This document shows, in pieces, positions 1 through 8,950 of a stretch of 36,932 nt of DNA (the first letter of the stretch is position 1; each line of letters starts with the position of its first letter). The stretch covers positions 1-36,932 of the forward strand of contig JAQSDX010000035.1 in the NCBI GenBank assembly GCA_029946125.1, given 5' to 3'. Under the pieces are notes generated by a model, which was not told where the DNA came from, did no database searches, and saw nothing but the letters and a program-made list of their open reading frames with translations. A program made the position numbers and the translations under genes. Source of the DNA: Candidatus Methylobacter titanis (GTDB lineage Bacteria > Pseudomonadota > Gammaproteobacteria > Methylococcales > Methylomonadaceae).

Positions 1-73
1 GTTCATGTTAAAAATTGCCTTTATTTTATCAGGGTTTTAAATTGGGAATTGCTGGTATCTACGAAAGGCAATG

Positions 74-95
74 ACCGGCAGCTTTTGGCCGGTTT
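74..95. terminator. Possible weak terminator hairpin after the YbiB-like gene
   Basis: A perfect 6-bp inverted repeat (ACCGGC at 74-79, GCCGGT at 88-93) lies about 35 bases beyond the stop of the minus-strand YbiB-like gene. The U-run is poor on both strands (only TTT on plus), so this may be a stem that ends transcription inefficiently or a chance palindrome. Confidence 0.25.
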
Positions 96-128
96 ACTGC
101 CTATCGCTGATAAGCCATATGCTCGGTG

Positions 129-1154
129 TTAAACGCCTGCATATTTTTGCTTATCCCGGCTTGCCCAATAATCAATCGCCAATTGTTGCGCCTGTTCCTG
201 CGTCTCAGCTTTGCCCAACAACTTAAGCGCTATTGCAGCCGTGCCAATAATCGAGGCTTCGGCGAACTCATCTTCAAGCTTTCCCTGCCAGATTAACGCC
301 AGTTGCTCCGGATCAAGAATTTCGGGTTTGACGTGACGGCGTGGAAATAAAGCAGGCCAGTTTTCGTCGGATAATTCGCCGTTGTGCACGCTTTGCACCA
401 GGCATTCCATATCGGGATTGCGTTCGGTCTCGCCGCCTTCGCCTTTTAATACCGCCATATGCGGCTGGTTTAACAGGGCTGCGGCTTGTTGATGTACCGG
501 ACGGTAACCGGGATGGAAGATGCCCTGAATGCTGTGTTCCGCATTAAACGGGTTTAACAAGCGCACCAGGGTGTGTACCGGTGAACGCAAACCCAGTATT
601 GGACGCAACTCGATAATTTCATGCAATTTGGGGCAGAAATATTCCAGCGATAAATAACTGAAATACTGTTGTTCAAGTTGCCGTTTGGCCTCCTTAATAG
701 AGTTTGCGCATTTAAGACCCAAATAACCCAGCATATTTTCAGTGTACAGTCTGTCGGCCGAATGGCCGCTGGCGCCATGCATAAAAACAGTAATGCCGTT
801 TTCAGCCAGCAGCAAAGCCGATAGCAAGAACCAGGGCAAATGACGACGTTTCCCGGCATAAGATGACCAGTCCAGGTCGACTTTTACGGCATTATCGGCA
901 ATATCGAATGATTCTCTGGCGGCCAGTGCGAAACCGGCCAATTCTTCCGGAGTTTCTTCCTTGACACGCATCAGCATTAGGAATGCGCCCAGCTGAACCG
1001 GCAGCACCTGATCGGTCAGAATCATGTTCATGGCGTGATAGGCTTCATCCTGAGTTAATGGCCGTGAGCCTTTTTTGCCTTTGCCTAAGATGCGGATAAT
1101 TTCTGCAAACGGATGCTCAGGGTAGGGCGTTTGCTCGTGATGAGTGAATGTCAT
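129..1154 (-). CDS. YbiB/TrpD2-like glycosyltransferase-family protein
   Basis: The 341-residue protein has the two-domain layout of the anthranilate phosphoribosyltransferase (TrpD) superfamily: an N-terminal helical part (about residues 15-90, with GKGKKGSRPLTQDEA and a run resembling LxMRVKEETPEELAGF) and a C-terminal alpha/beta part. The glycine-rich catalytic GTGGD loop of true TrpD is absent; the equivalent stretch reads FMHGASGHSADRLYTENMLG. This is typical of the YbiB/TrpD2 branch, whose characterised member binds nucleic acid rather than making tryptophan. Its start overlaps the stop of cyoE by 4 bases (ATGA), so the two are probably co-transcribed. The exact role is unknown and no trp genes are nearby. 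Confidence 0.75.
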   Translation of the reverse strand: MTFTHHEQTPYPEHPFAEIIRILGKGKKGSRPLTQDEAYHAMNMILTDQVLPVQLGAFLMLMRVKEETPEELAGFALAARESFDIADNAVKVDLDWSSYAGKRRHLPWFLLSALLLAENGITVFMHGASGHSADRLYTENMLGYLGLKCANSIKEAKRQLEQQYFSYLSLEYFCPKLHEIIELRPILGLRSPVHTLVRLLNPFNAEHSIQGIFHPGYRPVHQQAAALLNQPHMAVLKGEGGETERNPDMECLVQSVHNGELSDENWPALFPRRHVKPEILDPEQLALIWQGKLEDEFAEASIIGTAAIALKLLGKAETQEQAQQLAIDYWASRDKQKYAGV

Positions 1155-2038
1155 AAGGTAAACTTAAAATAATGATCGACCAACAAGGCGATAAATACGC
1201 CGGTTAGGTACATCAGTGAATAAAAGAAGGTTTGCATCGCCGTTTTATCGTCTTTTCGACGCATCATCAAAATGGCATAATAAATAAAACCAAGCCCTAA
1301 TGGTACCACCGCAAACAAATAAATCAGGCCGCTCATGCCGGTCAGATAGGGCAGTAGGGTAACAATTAACAGCAACAGGGAATAAAGCAGAACATGCAGT
1401 CGGGTGTATTCTACCCCGTGCGTGACCGGCAACATCGGGATGCCGACTTTGGCGAATTCTTTACGCTTGGCAATAGATAACGGCCAGAAATGCGGCGGTG
1501 TCCACACAAAAATAATCAAAAACAACAGCATTGCGTAAGGATGCACCTCGCCGGTCATCGCGCACCAACCGAGCAGCGGCGGCGTGGCTCCGAAAGCGCC
1601 TGCAATAACGATATTTTGCGGGGTCATCCTTTTAAGGTAGACCGTATAGATAATGGCGTAACCCAGTGCCGATAAAAACGTCAGTAATGCGGTCAATACA
1701 TTGACCATGAATATCAGCAATACCATCGAGATAATACCCAGCGTTAAGGCAAAAACGATGACATCGGTAGAGCTTAATTCGCCTTTAGGCAAAGGGCGGT
1801 GTTTATTGCGATCCATCAGCGCATCGGCGTCACGGTCAATATAATGATTAATCGCGGCGGCGGACGCTGCGGCCAGCGCAATGCCGATGCTGCTGTAAAT
1901 AAACAGGCCGATAGGCGGTATTCCAGGAACGGCTAATAACATCCCCGCCATAGCCGTAAAAACGATCAGGGCAACCACTTTGGGTTTGCATAACTCAAGA
2001 TAACTTTGCCAGGAAGGCCTAGGTGATTCGCTAGTCAT
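1151..2038 (-). CDS. cyoE: Protoheme IX farnesyltransferase (heme O synthase)
   Basis: The 295-residue integral membrane UbiA-family prenyltransferase converts heme B to heme O using farnesyl diphosphate, for heme-copper terminal oxidases. The Asp-rich substrate motif NHYIDRDADALMDRNKHRPL is present near residues 65-85, and the second conserved loop (YLKRMTPQNIVIAGAFGATP) lies near residues 133-155. About eight or nine hydrophobic segments can be seen and the length is normal for CyoE/CtaB. The oxidase structural genes are not adjacent, so in this genome cyoE is either separate or at the end of a locus beyond the window; here it heads a two-gene unit with the YbiB-like gene. The Shine-Dalgarno sequence is weak (GGA about 12 bases upstream). 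Confidence 0.93.
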   Translation of the reverse strand: MTSESPRPSWQSYLELCKPKVVALIVFTAMAGMLLAVPGIPPIGLFIYSSIGIALAAASAAAINHYIDRDADALMDRNKHRPLPKGELSSTDVIVFALTLGIISMVLLIFMVNVLTALLTFLSALGYAIIYTVYLKRMTPQNIVIAGAFGATPPLLGWCAMTGEVHPYAMLLFLIIFVWTPPHFWPLSIAKRKEFAKVGIPMLPVTHGVEYTRLHVLLYSLLLLIVTLLPYLTGMSGLIYLFAVVPLGLGFIYYAILMMRRKDDKTAMQTFFYSLMYLTGVFIALLVDHYFKFTL

Positions 2039-2155
2039 TATGTAGTAGATTCCAACTTTTAGATTAGGGTACTGCTCCCATGGAAATTATGGGAATAGTG
2101 TTGTAGATGCTCCATTCGGTATTACCGGAGCGGCGCATAGGAAAGATGACCGTTT

Positions 2156-2161
2156 ATTATA
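2156..2161 (-). promoter_or_regulatory. Possible -10 element upstream of cyoE
   Basis: A perfect TATAAT reads on the minus strand in the A/T-rich stretch 118 bases upstream of the cyoE start. No good -35 hexamer sits 16-18 bases before it, so the assignment is tentative. Confidence 0.25.
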
Positions 2162-2262
2162 ATAGAATACAGTGAACTATTGATTATTGAAATAGCCCAA
2201 ATTGTCCCTAGGAAAATTGAGGTTTGCACAACATCAACGGGTCATTTGCGCTCATATAATCT

Positions 2263-2412
2263 TCATCGGTAAATGGTATCAACCAAATGCTTAAACCAAC
2301 TCGGTCTGAAAATCACAATATAAACAGCAATAAGACTGGTTGTTGGGATAGGGCTAATGCCTATTATCGCCAAAGCAATCAATACCAGAGCTGTGATTAT
2401 TCTTGTCTTCAT
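2263..2412 (-). CDS. 49-residue membrane miniprotein, second of a tandem pair
   Basis: This short open frame encodes 49 residues: a charged start (MKTR), one hydrophobic segment (about residues 5-19), the motif ISPIPTTSLI, a second hydrophobic stretch, and a C-terminal tail RPSWFKHLVDTIYR. It aligns without gaps to the upstream miniprotein, sharing R4, PIPT, SLI, Y31, V33-I34-F35-R36-P37, WFK, LVD and a final YR-stop. Its ATG overlaps the upstream stop by 4 bases (ATGA), and a GAGG Shine-Dalgarno lies inside the end of the upstream gene, so translation is probably coupled. I do not recognise the family. Two short transmembrane or hairpin segments with a basic, aromatic cytoplasmic tail are likely. 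The retained alignment between two copies is good evidence that both are real genes. Confidence 0.72.
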   Translation of the reverse strand: MKTRIITALVLIALAIIGISPIPTTSLIAVYIVIFRPSWFKHLVDTIYR

Positions 2413-2558
2413 CGATAAACCTCATCCACAAGACGTTTAAACCATGGTGGTCTGAAAATAACGGCATAAAGGCAAATAAGGCTGACAGTCGGAATCGGTC
2501 CAAGATCAGTAACCAGAATAAAAAGCAACACCAACAATGTCAAAATTCTTATTTTCAT
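2409..2558 (-). CDS. 49-residue membrane miniprotein, first of a tandem pair
   Basis: The 49-residue frame starts at an ATG preceded by a good AAGAGG Shine-Dalgarno 8 bases upstream. Its layout is MKIR, a hydrophobic run (ILTLLVLLFILV), the motif DLGPIPTVSLI, another hydrophobic run, and the tail RPPWFKRLVDEVYR. About 27 of 49 residues are identical to the downstream copy, while many codons differ, which points to an old duplication kept under protein-level selection. No named family is recognised. The pair lies alone between cyoE and recA and could be a small membrane regulator or a toxin-like peptide; the sequence does not decide between these. Confidence 0.75.
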   Translation of the reverse strand: MKIRILTLLVLLFILVTDLGPIPTVSLICLYAVIFRPPWFKRLVDEVYR

Positions 2559-3004
2559 CAAATAAACCTCTTAATTTCTAGCCTTTTTTGATCACAAAAC
2601 TCAGTCTGTCGGCTATTTTCCGTATCCTATGGATGCAGTGTAGAGTCAGGATTGCAGTGTCACAAGTTCTTGCAATCATACCAGTCGTGCTCGACGATAT
2701 AAAAATCAATGCGAGTAATGGGCTGATAAAAAGGCCGTATGGCGGATCGAAACCATAAGGTTGATACCGAAATTTGGTGATGGAACGGTGGTTGGCAAGG
2801 CCGAATTCACCCGCCTATTGAAATAGGAGAAGGATGAGCATAAATAGTATGTTCATCTACAGAGCCTTTTTCACTTTCCATCCGAACACTTTTCAGCAAA
2901 TCAACACTATCCGAAGCCCTGTCGGTATGTGATAATAATTGACTTGATTTTGGCGATATTTCTTTCTAACCGACATAGCCGCAGGGCGTAAAGGGCACTA
3001 CATA
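2559..3004. other. Intergenic region between the miniprotein pair and recA
   Basis: This 446-base stretch separates the divergent miniprotein unit and recA. It holds the recA promoter region (below) and an inverted repeat TGTCGGT (2920-2926) / ACCGACA (2969-2975). No gammaproteobacterial LexA box (CTGT-N8-ACAG) is visible. Two short open stretches (ending near 2826 and 2932) were considered and not called as genes. Confidence 0.5.
2928..2936 (+). promoter_or_regulatory. Possible extended -10 promoter of recA
   Basis: TGTGATAAT reads as an extended -10 (TGn plus GATAAT, one mismatch to TATAAT) 69 bases before the recA start. There is no convincing -35, as is often seen with extended -10 promoters. 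A TTGACT at 2939-2944 is an alternative -35 but has no good -10 behind it. Confidence 0.3.
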
Positions 3005-4045
3005 ATGGATGAGAACAAAAAGAAAGCACTAGGCGCGGCGTTGATGCAGATAGAAAAGCAATTCGGCAAGGGCTCGGTGATGCGCATGGGCGATGTGGCG
3101 GCTTCGCGTGACATTGATGTGGTTTCTACCGGTTCTTTAGGTTTGGATATTGCTTTGGGCTGCGGCGGTTTGCCTCGCGGTCGTGTGGTTGAAATCTATG
3201 GCCCTGAATCATCCGGTAAAACCACGTTGACGCTGCAAGTGATCGCCGAAATGCAAAAACTAGGCGGCACGGCGGCATTTGTTGATGCTGAGCATGCTTT
3301 AGATCCCAGTTATGCCGAAAAAATCGGCGTTAATGTCGACGACTTGCTGGTTTCCCAGCCGGATACCGGCGAGCAGGCCCTGGAAATTACCGACATGCTG
3401 GTGCGTTCCGGTGCGGTTGATGTGGTCGTGATTGATTCGGTTGCGGCGTTAACGCCTAAAGCCGAGATTGAGGGCGATATGGGCGATTCCCATATGGGTT
3501 TGCAGGCGAGGTTGATGTCTCAGGCTTTGCGCAAGTTGACCGGTAACATCAAGCGTTCCAATACCCTGGTTATTTTTATTAATCAGATCAGAATGAAAAT
3601 CGGCGTGATGTTCGGCAGTCCTGAAACCACCACCGGCGGTAATGCGTTGAAATTTTACGCCTCGGTGCGTTTGGATATTCGACGTATCGGTTCGATTAAA
3701 AAAGGCGATGAAATTATCGGTAATGAAACCCGGGTAAAAGTCGTTAAAAATAAAGTCGCGCCGCCTTTTAGACAGGCTGAGTTTGAGATTTTATACGGAG
3801 AAGGTATTTCCTTTTTGGGCGAAATAGTGGATCTGGGCGTAACTTACGGCTTTATCCAGAAAGCCGGTTCCTGGTACAGTTATGGTGATGAAAAAATCGG
3901 TCAGGGCAAGGATAATGTCAAAGCTTTCTTAAGAGAACATCCTGAAAAAGCCAAAGAAATTGAAGCCAAAATAAGAGCCGAGGCTTTTGCTAAGAAAGTG
4001 GCGCCTCTGATTGACTCGCCTATGGTTGTTGACGGGGAAGAGTAA
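3005..4045 (+). CDS. recA: Recombinase RecA
   Basis: RecA polymerises on single-stranded DNA, pairs it with homologous duplex using ATP, and triggers LexA self-cleavage. The 346-residue protein has the N-terminal polymerisation helix, the Walker A loop GPESSGKTT at residues 66-74, a Walker B block ([12 protein letters not shown]), the DNA-binding loop L1/L2 regions ([18 protein letters not shown] and the segment starting [22 protein letters not shown]) and an acidic C-terminus. Length and order are normal. The Shine-Dalgarno is AAGGG, about 9 bases upstream. recX follows after 6 bases, the usual pairing. No LexA operator was seen upstream, which is unusual for the class but could be a divergent box. 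Confidence 0.99.
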   Translation: MDENKKKALGAALMQIEKQFGKGSVMRMGDVAASRDIDVVSTGSLGLDIALGCGGLPRGRVVEIYGPESSGKTTLTLQVIAEMQKLGGTAAFVDAEHALDPSYAEKIGVNVDDLLVSQPDTGEQALEITDMLVRSGAVDVVVIDSVAALTPKAEIEGDMGDSHMGLQARLMSQALRKLTGNIKRSNTLVIFINQIRMKIGVMFGSPETTTGGNALKFYASVRLDIRRIGSIKKGDEIIGNETRVKVVKNKVAPPFRQAEFEILYGEGISFLGEIVDLGVTYGFIQKAGSWYSYGDEKIGQGKDNVKAFLREHPEKAKEIEAKIRAEAFAKKVAPLIDSPMVVDGEE

Positions 4046-4051
4046 TTCGTT

Positions 4052-4522
4052 TTGATTGAAGAACCTCATGTTGCCAAGGAAATCAAGGAGGTTTGCCTGC
4101 GGTTATTGGCGCGAAGAGAGCATAGTCAAAAGGAATTATTGGCTAAATTGGCTTTAAGAGGTTTTGACAAGGATGATGTGCTGCCGGTTATTGACGAACT
4201 GGTCAAACAAGGTTGGCAAGACGATCTACGCTATGCTGAAAACTATGCTAGGTTTCGTATCCTGAAGGGCTACGGGCCGATTCGGGTGAGCTACGAACTT
4301 TCGCAAAACGGCATAGCGGCGCTTGATCTTGACGCCATCGTGCAAATTGAGGTCGGTGGTTGGATGGCGTTGTTGGAGCAGGTGTACCGTAAAAAATATA
4401 ACCATGACATGCTGTTGGAACGCAATGAGTGGGCAAAACGCAGTCGTTTTTTGTTGCATCGCGGGTTTTCCGGCGCAATGATCGGCGCATTGTTTGATCA
4501 GTTGGATATTAGATTTCTCTAA
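4052..4522 (+). CDS. recX: Regulatory protein RecX
   Basis: RecX binds RecA filaments and restrains them. The 156-residue helical protein shows the family features: LRLLARREHSQKELLAKL near residues 15-32 and the three repeated three-helix units, with FDKDDVLPVIDELVKQGWQDD and YAENYARFRILKGYGPIRV. It starts with TTG only 6 bases after the recA stop, using GGGAAG within the end of recA as ribosome site, so it is probably translated by coupling and at a lower level than recA. A later in-frame start would remove the conserved first helix. Confidence 0.95.
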   Translation: MIEEPHVAKEIKEVCLRLLARREHSQKELLAKLALRGFDKDDVLPVIDELVKQGWQDDLRYAENYARFRILKGYGPIRVSYELSQNGIAALDLDAIVQIEVGGWMALLEQVYRKKYNHDMLLERNEWAKRSRFLLHRGFSGAMIGALFDQLDIRFL

Positions 4523-4526
4523 GTTG

Positions 4527-4548
4527 TAGGCAGGGTTAGCGTAACCCG
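4527..4548. repeat. REP-like hairpin (copy 1)
   Basis: A GTAGG followed by GGGTTA-GCG-TAACCC forms a 6-bp stem between recX and alaS. The same arms occur at 28135-28163 and, degraded, at 20461-20484, which suggests a dispersed repeat family. It may also damp read-through between recX and alaS. Confidence 0.5.
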
Positions 4549-4573
4549 ATTATTTTAAAAGCATTTATTTATT

Positions 4574-7186
4574 ATGAAAAAGATGACTAGCGCCGAGTTG
4601 CGCACCGCCTTTCTGGAATTTTTCCGCGAACGAGGGCATTCTGTTCAGCCTTCAAGTTCCCTGATTCCAGGGAATGATCCGACCTTGTTGTTCACCAATG
4701 CCGGCATGGTGCAGTTCAAGGATGTGTTTTTGGGTCGTGAACACCGAGACTATAACAAGGCCGCGACCAGTCAGCGTTGTGTGCGGGCGGGTGGTAAACA
4801 TAACGACTTGGAAAACGTCGGCTATACCGCTAGGCATCATACGTTTTTTGAAATGCTGGGCAATTTCAGCTTCGGCGATTATTTTAAAAAAGAAGCGATC
4901 CATTACGCCTGGGATTTTTTAACCAAGGAACTGGAAATTCCGGCGGAAAAATTATGGATTACCGTTTTTGACGAAGATTCGGAAGCGGAGAAGATCTGGC
5001 TGGATGATGTCGGTATTTCGCCAGACCGATTCTCAAGAATCGGTGCCAAAGATAACTTTTGGTCGATGGGCGATGTTGGGCCTTGCGGGCCTTGCACCGA
5101 AATATTCTATGATCACGGTGCGGATATTGCCGGTGGGCCACCGGGATCGCCGGATGAAGATGGCGACCGCTATATCGAAATCTGGAATCTGGTATTCATG
5201 CAATATGACCGTGCTGCTGACGGCTCGTTAACGCCGTTGCCGAAACCCTCGGTGGATACCGGCATGGGGCTGGAGCGCATCGCGGCGGTGTTGCAGGGGG
5301 TGCATAGCAATTACGAAATCGATTTATTCCATAAACTGTTGAAAGCAGCGGCCGAGCTGGCCGGTACTGAGGATTTGACCCAAAGTTCATTGCGGGTAAT
5401 TGCCGACCATATCCGTTCTTGCGCCTTCCTGATTGCGGATGGTGTGATGCCGTCTAACGAAGGACGCGGTTATGTCGTGCGTCGTATCATCCGCCGCGCC
5501 ATTCGGCACGGCTATCGTTTGGGTATCCGCGACGTGTTCTTTTATAAATTGATTGCGCCGTTGGCTGAGGAAATGGGCGAGGCTTTCCCCGAGCTTAAAG
5601 CCGCACAAGCCCAAATTGAGCGGGTACTGAAAAAAGAAGAAGAACGTTTTGCCGAAACCTTAGAGCAAGGCATGAAGATTCTGGAGGCTTGCGTCGCCAA
5701 GATGGAAGGCTCGGTGATCCCCGGCGATACCGTATTCCAGCTTTACGATACTTATGGATTTCCCGTTGACTTGACCGCCGATTTTGCCCGTGAACATCAG
5801 CTGACTGTCGATCATGCCGGATTTGAAACGGCGATGTCGGCTCAGCGCGACCGGGCAAGGTCTGCGAGCAGTTTCGGCGCGGATTATGACCAGGATATAA
5901 AGCTTGATGTGCAGACTGAATTTACCGGTTACGAACAGCTTGACGATCAGGTGCATATCATCGGCCTTTTTAAAAAAGGCCAGCCGGTAATCAGCTTGCA
6001 GGATGGCGAAGAGGGCATTGTTATTTTAGACAAAACGCCGTTCTATGCCGAGTCCGGCGGACAAATCGGCGATTGCGGTAAAATCGAAGCGGATGGCGCG
6101 ATATTTGACGTCACCGATACCCAAAAACAGGGCGGCAACCTGTTTTTACATAAAGGTAAATTGATTTCCGGAATCCTGACTAACGGCCAGTTGTGCGATG
6201 CCCGGGTTAGCTCGGCGAACAGAAAAGCGACCGAACTTAATCATTCGGCGACTCATTTGTTGCACGCCGCATTAAGGCAGGTTTTGGGCGATCATGTCGC
6301 GCAGAAAGGCTCACTGGTTAATCCTGAACGCTTGCGCTTTGACTTTTCTCATTTTGAGCCGGTGACGGCTGTCGAAATCAGCACCGTTGAGCGGATTGTC
6401 AATGAGCAGATCCGGGCAAACAATCCGGTTATCTCGCAAGTCATGGCTAAGGATGACGCGGTTAAGGCCGGGGCGATGGCATTGTTCGGCGAAAAATACG
6501 GCGATGAAGTCAGGGTTTTAAAAATCGGCGAATTCTCAACCGAGCTGTGCGGCGGCACCCATGTTGAACGGGCAGGGGATATAGGCTGCTTTAAAATTAT
6601 TAACGAAACCGGTGTGGCGTCAGGTGTCAGGCGTATCGAAGCGGTAACCGGTGGCGGTTGTTTTGATTTTATAGCCGGTCGCGACCATGCGCTTGCCAGT
6701 ATTGCCGGAATGGTAAAAAGTGCGCCGGAAAAAGCGCCGGAAAAAGTCGAACAGCTGATAGAGAAAAACCGGTTGCTGGAAAAGCAGTTGGAACGCTTGA
6801 ATGCAAAGCTTGCCAGTTCTGCGGGTAACGAACTGGGCGCACAGGCTGTCGATGTCGATGGCATCAAGGTATTGGCGGTCAAGTTGGAGGGCGTTGATCC
6901 CAAATCCCTGAAAGACATGGTCGATCAGTTAAAAAATAAACTAGGCAGCGCCGCAATTGTGTTGGCAGTCGTCGAGGGTGGCAAAGTCAGTTTGATTGCC
7001 GGTGTCACTAAAGACCAGATGGGACGGATAAAAGCCGGTGATTTGGTGAATTTTGTCGCCACTAAAGTCGGCGGAAAAGGTGGCGGTCGGCCCGATATGG
7101 CTCAGGCCGGGGGTAATGATCCGTCCGGATTGGCTAACGCATTGGCTCAGGTTTCGGCCTGGGTGCAAACGCAACTTGGCGCGTAG
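4574..7186 (+). CDS. alaS: Alanyl-tRNA synthetase
   Basis: The class II synthetase charges tRNA-Ala and edits Ser/Gly mischarges. The 870-residue protein has the catalytic domain at the N-terminus (class II motif 1 around [14 protein letters not shown], then [16 protein letters not shown]), the tRNA-recognition helices, the editing domain with zinc ligands HSATH (about residue 560) and CGGTH (about residue 660), a coiled-coil stretch (about 720-750) and the C-Ala domain ending with [15 protein letters not shown]. All key residues and the length are normal. lysC begins 13 bases later, so alaS and lysC are likely in one transcript. Confidence 0.99.
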   Translation: MKKMTSAELRTAFLEFFRERGHSVQPSSSLIPGNDPTLLFTNAGMVQFKDVFLGREHRDYNKAATSQRCVRAGGKHNDLENVGYTARHHTFFEMLGNFSFGDYFKKEAIHYAWDFLTKELEIPAEKLWITVFDEDSEAEKIWLDDVGISPDRFSRIGAKDNFWSMGDVGPCGPCTEIFYDHGADIAGGPPGSPDEDGDRYIEIWNLVFMQYDRAADGSLTPLPKPSVDTGMGLERIAAVLQGVHSNYEIDLFHKLLKAAAELAGTEDLTQSSLRVIADHIRSCAFLIADGVMPSNEGRGYVVRRIIRRAIRHGYRLGIRDVFFYKLIAPLAEEMGEAFPELKAAQAQIERVLKKEEERFAETLEQGMKILEACVAKMEGSVIPGDTVFQLYDTYGFPVDLTADFAREHQLTVDHAGFETAMSAQRDRARSASSFGADYDQDIKLDVQTEFTGYEQLDDQVHIIGLFKKGQPVISLQDGEEGIVILDKTPFYAESGGQIGDCGKIEADGAIFDVTDTQKQGGNLFLHKGKLISGILTNGQLCDARVSSANRKATELNHSATHLLHAALRQVLGDHVAQKGSLVNPERLRFDFSHFEPVTAVEISTVERIVNEQIRANNPVISQVMAKDDAVKAGAMALFGEKYGDEVRVLKIGEFSTELCGGTHVERAGDIGCFKIINETGVASGVRRIEAVTGGGCFDFIAGRDHALASIAGMVKSAPEKAPEKVEQLIEKNRLLEKQLERLNAKLASSAGNELGAQAVDVDGIKVLAVKLEGVDPKSLKDMVDQLKNKLGSAAIVLAVVEGGKVSLIAGVTKDQMGRIKAGDLVNFVATKVGGKGGGRPDMAQAGGNDPSGLANALAQVSAWVQTQLGA

Positions 7187-7199
7187 AAGGTTTTATTAA

Positions 7200-8426
7200 A
7201 TGGCATTATATGTATACAAATTCGGCGGCACCTCGGTAGGTACTGTCGAGCGCATTAAGGCGGTCGCCGAAAAAGTTAAAAAAGCCCACGATCTGGGCGA
7301 TCAAATTATCGTCGTGGTTTCTGCGATGAGTGGAGAGACCAATCGTCTGGTTGCAATGGCAAAAGAAATACAGCAACACCCTAATGATCGGGAAACGGAC
7401 GTATTGCTGTCAACCGGGGAGCAGGTCACTGTTTCACTGTTAAGTATGGCTTTGCATGAGCAAGGTTGCGATGCTTGTTCTTATACCGGTAGTCAGGTAA
7501 AAATCCTGACCGACAGCAGTCACACCAAGGCGCGGATACGTAAGATTGATGACGCGCGCATCCGGGCTGATCTTAACGACGGCAAGGTCGTGGTTGTGGC
7601 GGGCTTTCAAGGCGTAGACGAACACGGTAATATTACCACGTTGGGGCGCGGCGGGTCGGATACTACCGCAGTGGCGCTGGCGGCAGCCTTAAAGGCCGAC
7701 GAATGCCATATTTATACCGATGTCGATGGCGTTTACACGACGGATCCCAGGGTAGAGCCGAAAGCCCGCAGGCTGGATAAAATCACTTTTGAAGAAATGC
7801 TGGAAATGGCAAGTTTAGGCTCAAAAGTATTGCAGATCAGATCGGTAGAATTTGCCGGAAAATATAACGTTGCGTTACGCGTATTATCATCATTTAAAGA
7901 AGGTAAGGGTACGCTCATTACCTATGAGGAATCACAAGTGGAAAGTGCTTTAATTTCAGGAATCGCATTCAATCGGGATGAGGCCAAATTAACCATAACA
8001 GGCGTACCCGATTTGCCGGGAGTTGCGTATAAAATTTTGGGACCGATTGCCGATGCCAATATCGAAATCGATATGATCATTCAGAATATAGCCGATGATG
8101 CGACCACTGATTTTACCTTTACGGTAAACCGCAATGACTATCAGCGGACGAAAGCCTTGCTGGATAAAACCAGTGCTGAACTGGGGGCCAGAAATGTAAC
8201 CGGTGACGACAGGATTGTAAAAGTGTCTGTTGTCGGTGTGGGCATGCGTTCCCATGCAGGTATTGCCAGCACTATGTTTAAGGCGCTGGCGGATGAAGGT
8301 ATTAATATCAGGATGATATCAACGTCCGAGATTAAAATATCGGTTGTCGTCGATGAGAAATATCTAGAGCTTGCAGTCAGGGCATTGCATGCCGCATTTA
8401 AATTAGATCAAGAAATAGAATCCTAG
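7200..8426 (+). CDS. lysC: Aspartate kinase
   Basis: The enzyme phosphorylates aspartate, the first step toward lysine, threonine and methionine. The 408-residue monofunctional form has the kinase signature KFGGTSVG at residues 7-14, the GRGGSDTTAVALAAAL block near residue 150, the DVDGVYTTDPR motif near 180, and two C-terminal ACT domains (about 265-400) for feedback control by lysine/threonine. No homoserine dehydrogenase is fused. The alaS-lysC-csrA order is the Pseudomonas-type arrangement. Confidence 0.98.
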   Translation: MALYVYKFGGTSVGTVERIKAVAEKVKKAHDLGDQIIVVVSAMSGETNRLVAMAKEIQQHPNDRETDVLLSTGEQVTVSLLSMALHEQGCDACSYTGSQVKILTDSSHTKARIRKIDDARIRADLNDGKVVVVAGFQGVDEHGNITTLGRGGSDTTAVALAAALKADECHIYTDVDGVYTTDPRVEPKARRLDKITFEEMLEMASLGSKVLQIRSVEFAGKYNVALRVLSSFKEGKGTLITYEESQVESALISGIAFNRDEAKLTITGVPDLPGVAYKILGPIADANIEIDMIIQNIADDATTDFTFTVNRNDYQRTKALLDKTSAELGARNVTGDDRIVKVSVVGVGMRSHAGIASTMFKALADEGINIRMISTSEIKISVVVDEKYLELAVRALHAAFKLDQEIES

Positions 8427-8447
8427 GCTTTATTTATAATAAAAAGC

Positions 8448-8456
8448 TGCTATAAT
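8448..8456 (+). promoter_or_regulatory. Extended -10 promoter for csrA
   Basis: TGCTATAAT is a perfect extended -10 (TGn-TATAAT) 63 bases before the csrA start. The -35 region at 8428-8433 (CTTTAT) is poor, which the TG extension can compensate for. This would give csrA a transcript of its own in addition to read-through from lysC. Confidence 0.55.
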
Positions 8457-8473
8457 TGCCCGTCTTGGTTGGA

Positions 8474-8491
8474 TACTGTTTAAGAACAGTA
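8474..8491 (+). promoter_or_regulatory. Palindrome in the csrA leader
   Basis: TACTGTT-TAAG-AACAGTA is a perfect 7-bp inverted repeat inside the predicted 5' leader. It could be a leader hairpin or an operator. A GGA follows at the Shine-Dalgarno (8510-8512) in the context AxANGGA, the type of site CsrA itself binds, so translational self-control is plausible. Confidence 0.4.
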
Positions 8492-8518
8492 GGTTTTTAA
8501 CATTTATAGGGAGTAGCC

Positions 8519-8719
8519 ATGCTTATCTTGACTCGTCGGGTAGGAGAGACTTTGATGATTGGTGATGAAGTTACAGTCACTGTTCTTGGAGTCAAAGGAA
8601 ATCAGGTTCGCATAGGTGTTAACGCACCCAAGGAAGTCTCTGTACATAGGGAAGAAATTTACGAAAGGATTAAAAAAGAACAGGGCGGGGCTACCGGCCT
8701 GACTGGATCTGAAGAGTAA
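8519..8719 (+). CDS. csrA: Carbon storage regulator CsrA
   Basis: CsrA (RsmA) is a dimeric RNA-binding protein that binds GGA motifs in leaders and represses or stabilises mRNAs. The 66-residue protein has the whole conserved core: [20 protein letters not shown], the [27 protein letters not shown] segment with the RNA-contacting VHREE, and a short variable tail. The Shine-Dalgarno GGGAG is strong and overlaps a likely CsrA-binding GGA. Confidence 0.98.
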   Translation: MLILTRRVGETLMIGDEVTVTVLGVKGNQVRIGVNAPKEVSVHREEIYERIKKEQGGATGLTGSEE

Positions 8720-8950
8720 TCAGAGAAAAGTTTTTATAGTGCTATAAGCACTCACCGACTTGATCGATGTAAACTTGTTATTTAAGTAGGGTGTAAAGTA
8801 TTTCACAAAATATATGTTGTGAAGTCATTTAGCGTTTACACCTTAACATTGGTTAAGTAAAAAGGAATTATGTTAGTTTTTTTGAGAGGTTCCCTCTTAA
8901 AATGATCTCAGGGCACAGGGCTGTAGCTTAAAGAGATACATCATCTATTT
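8720..8950. other. Structured spacer between csrA and tRNA-Ser
   Basis: The spacer contains three hairpins: AGTGC-TATAA-GCACT (8738-8752); a nested pair with outer arms GGTGTAAA/TTTACACC (8790-8797, 8835-8842) and inner arms TTCACAA/TTGTGAA (8802-8808, 8817-8823); and AGAGG-TTC-CCTCT near 8886-8898. No open frame is convincing. The hairpins may mark the csrA 3' end or a small RNA. Confidence 0.45.

Noticed and set aside
2710-2826. Coding-like open stretch ending in GDGTVVGKAEFTRLLK
   Set aside because: It has no start codon with a ribosome site and a stop just upstream. It may be a gene relic, but I could not name the family.
2834-2932. 32-codon frame with AGGAG just ahead of recA
   Set aside because: The composition looks random, the end overlaps the probable recA promoter and there is no second copy or recognisable motif.
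6349-6918. 189-codon minus-strand frame
   Set aside because: It lies opposite the alaS editing domain and is a shadow of that gene.
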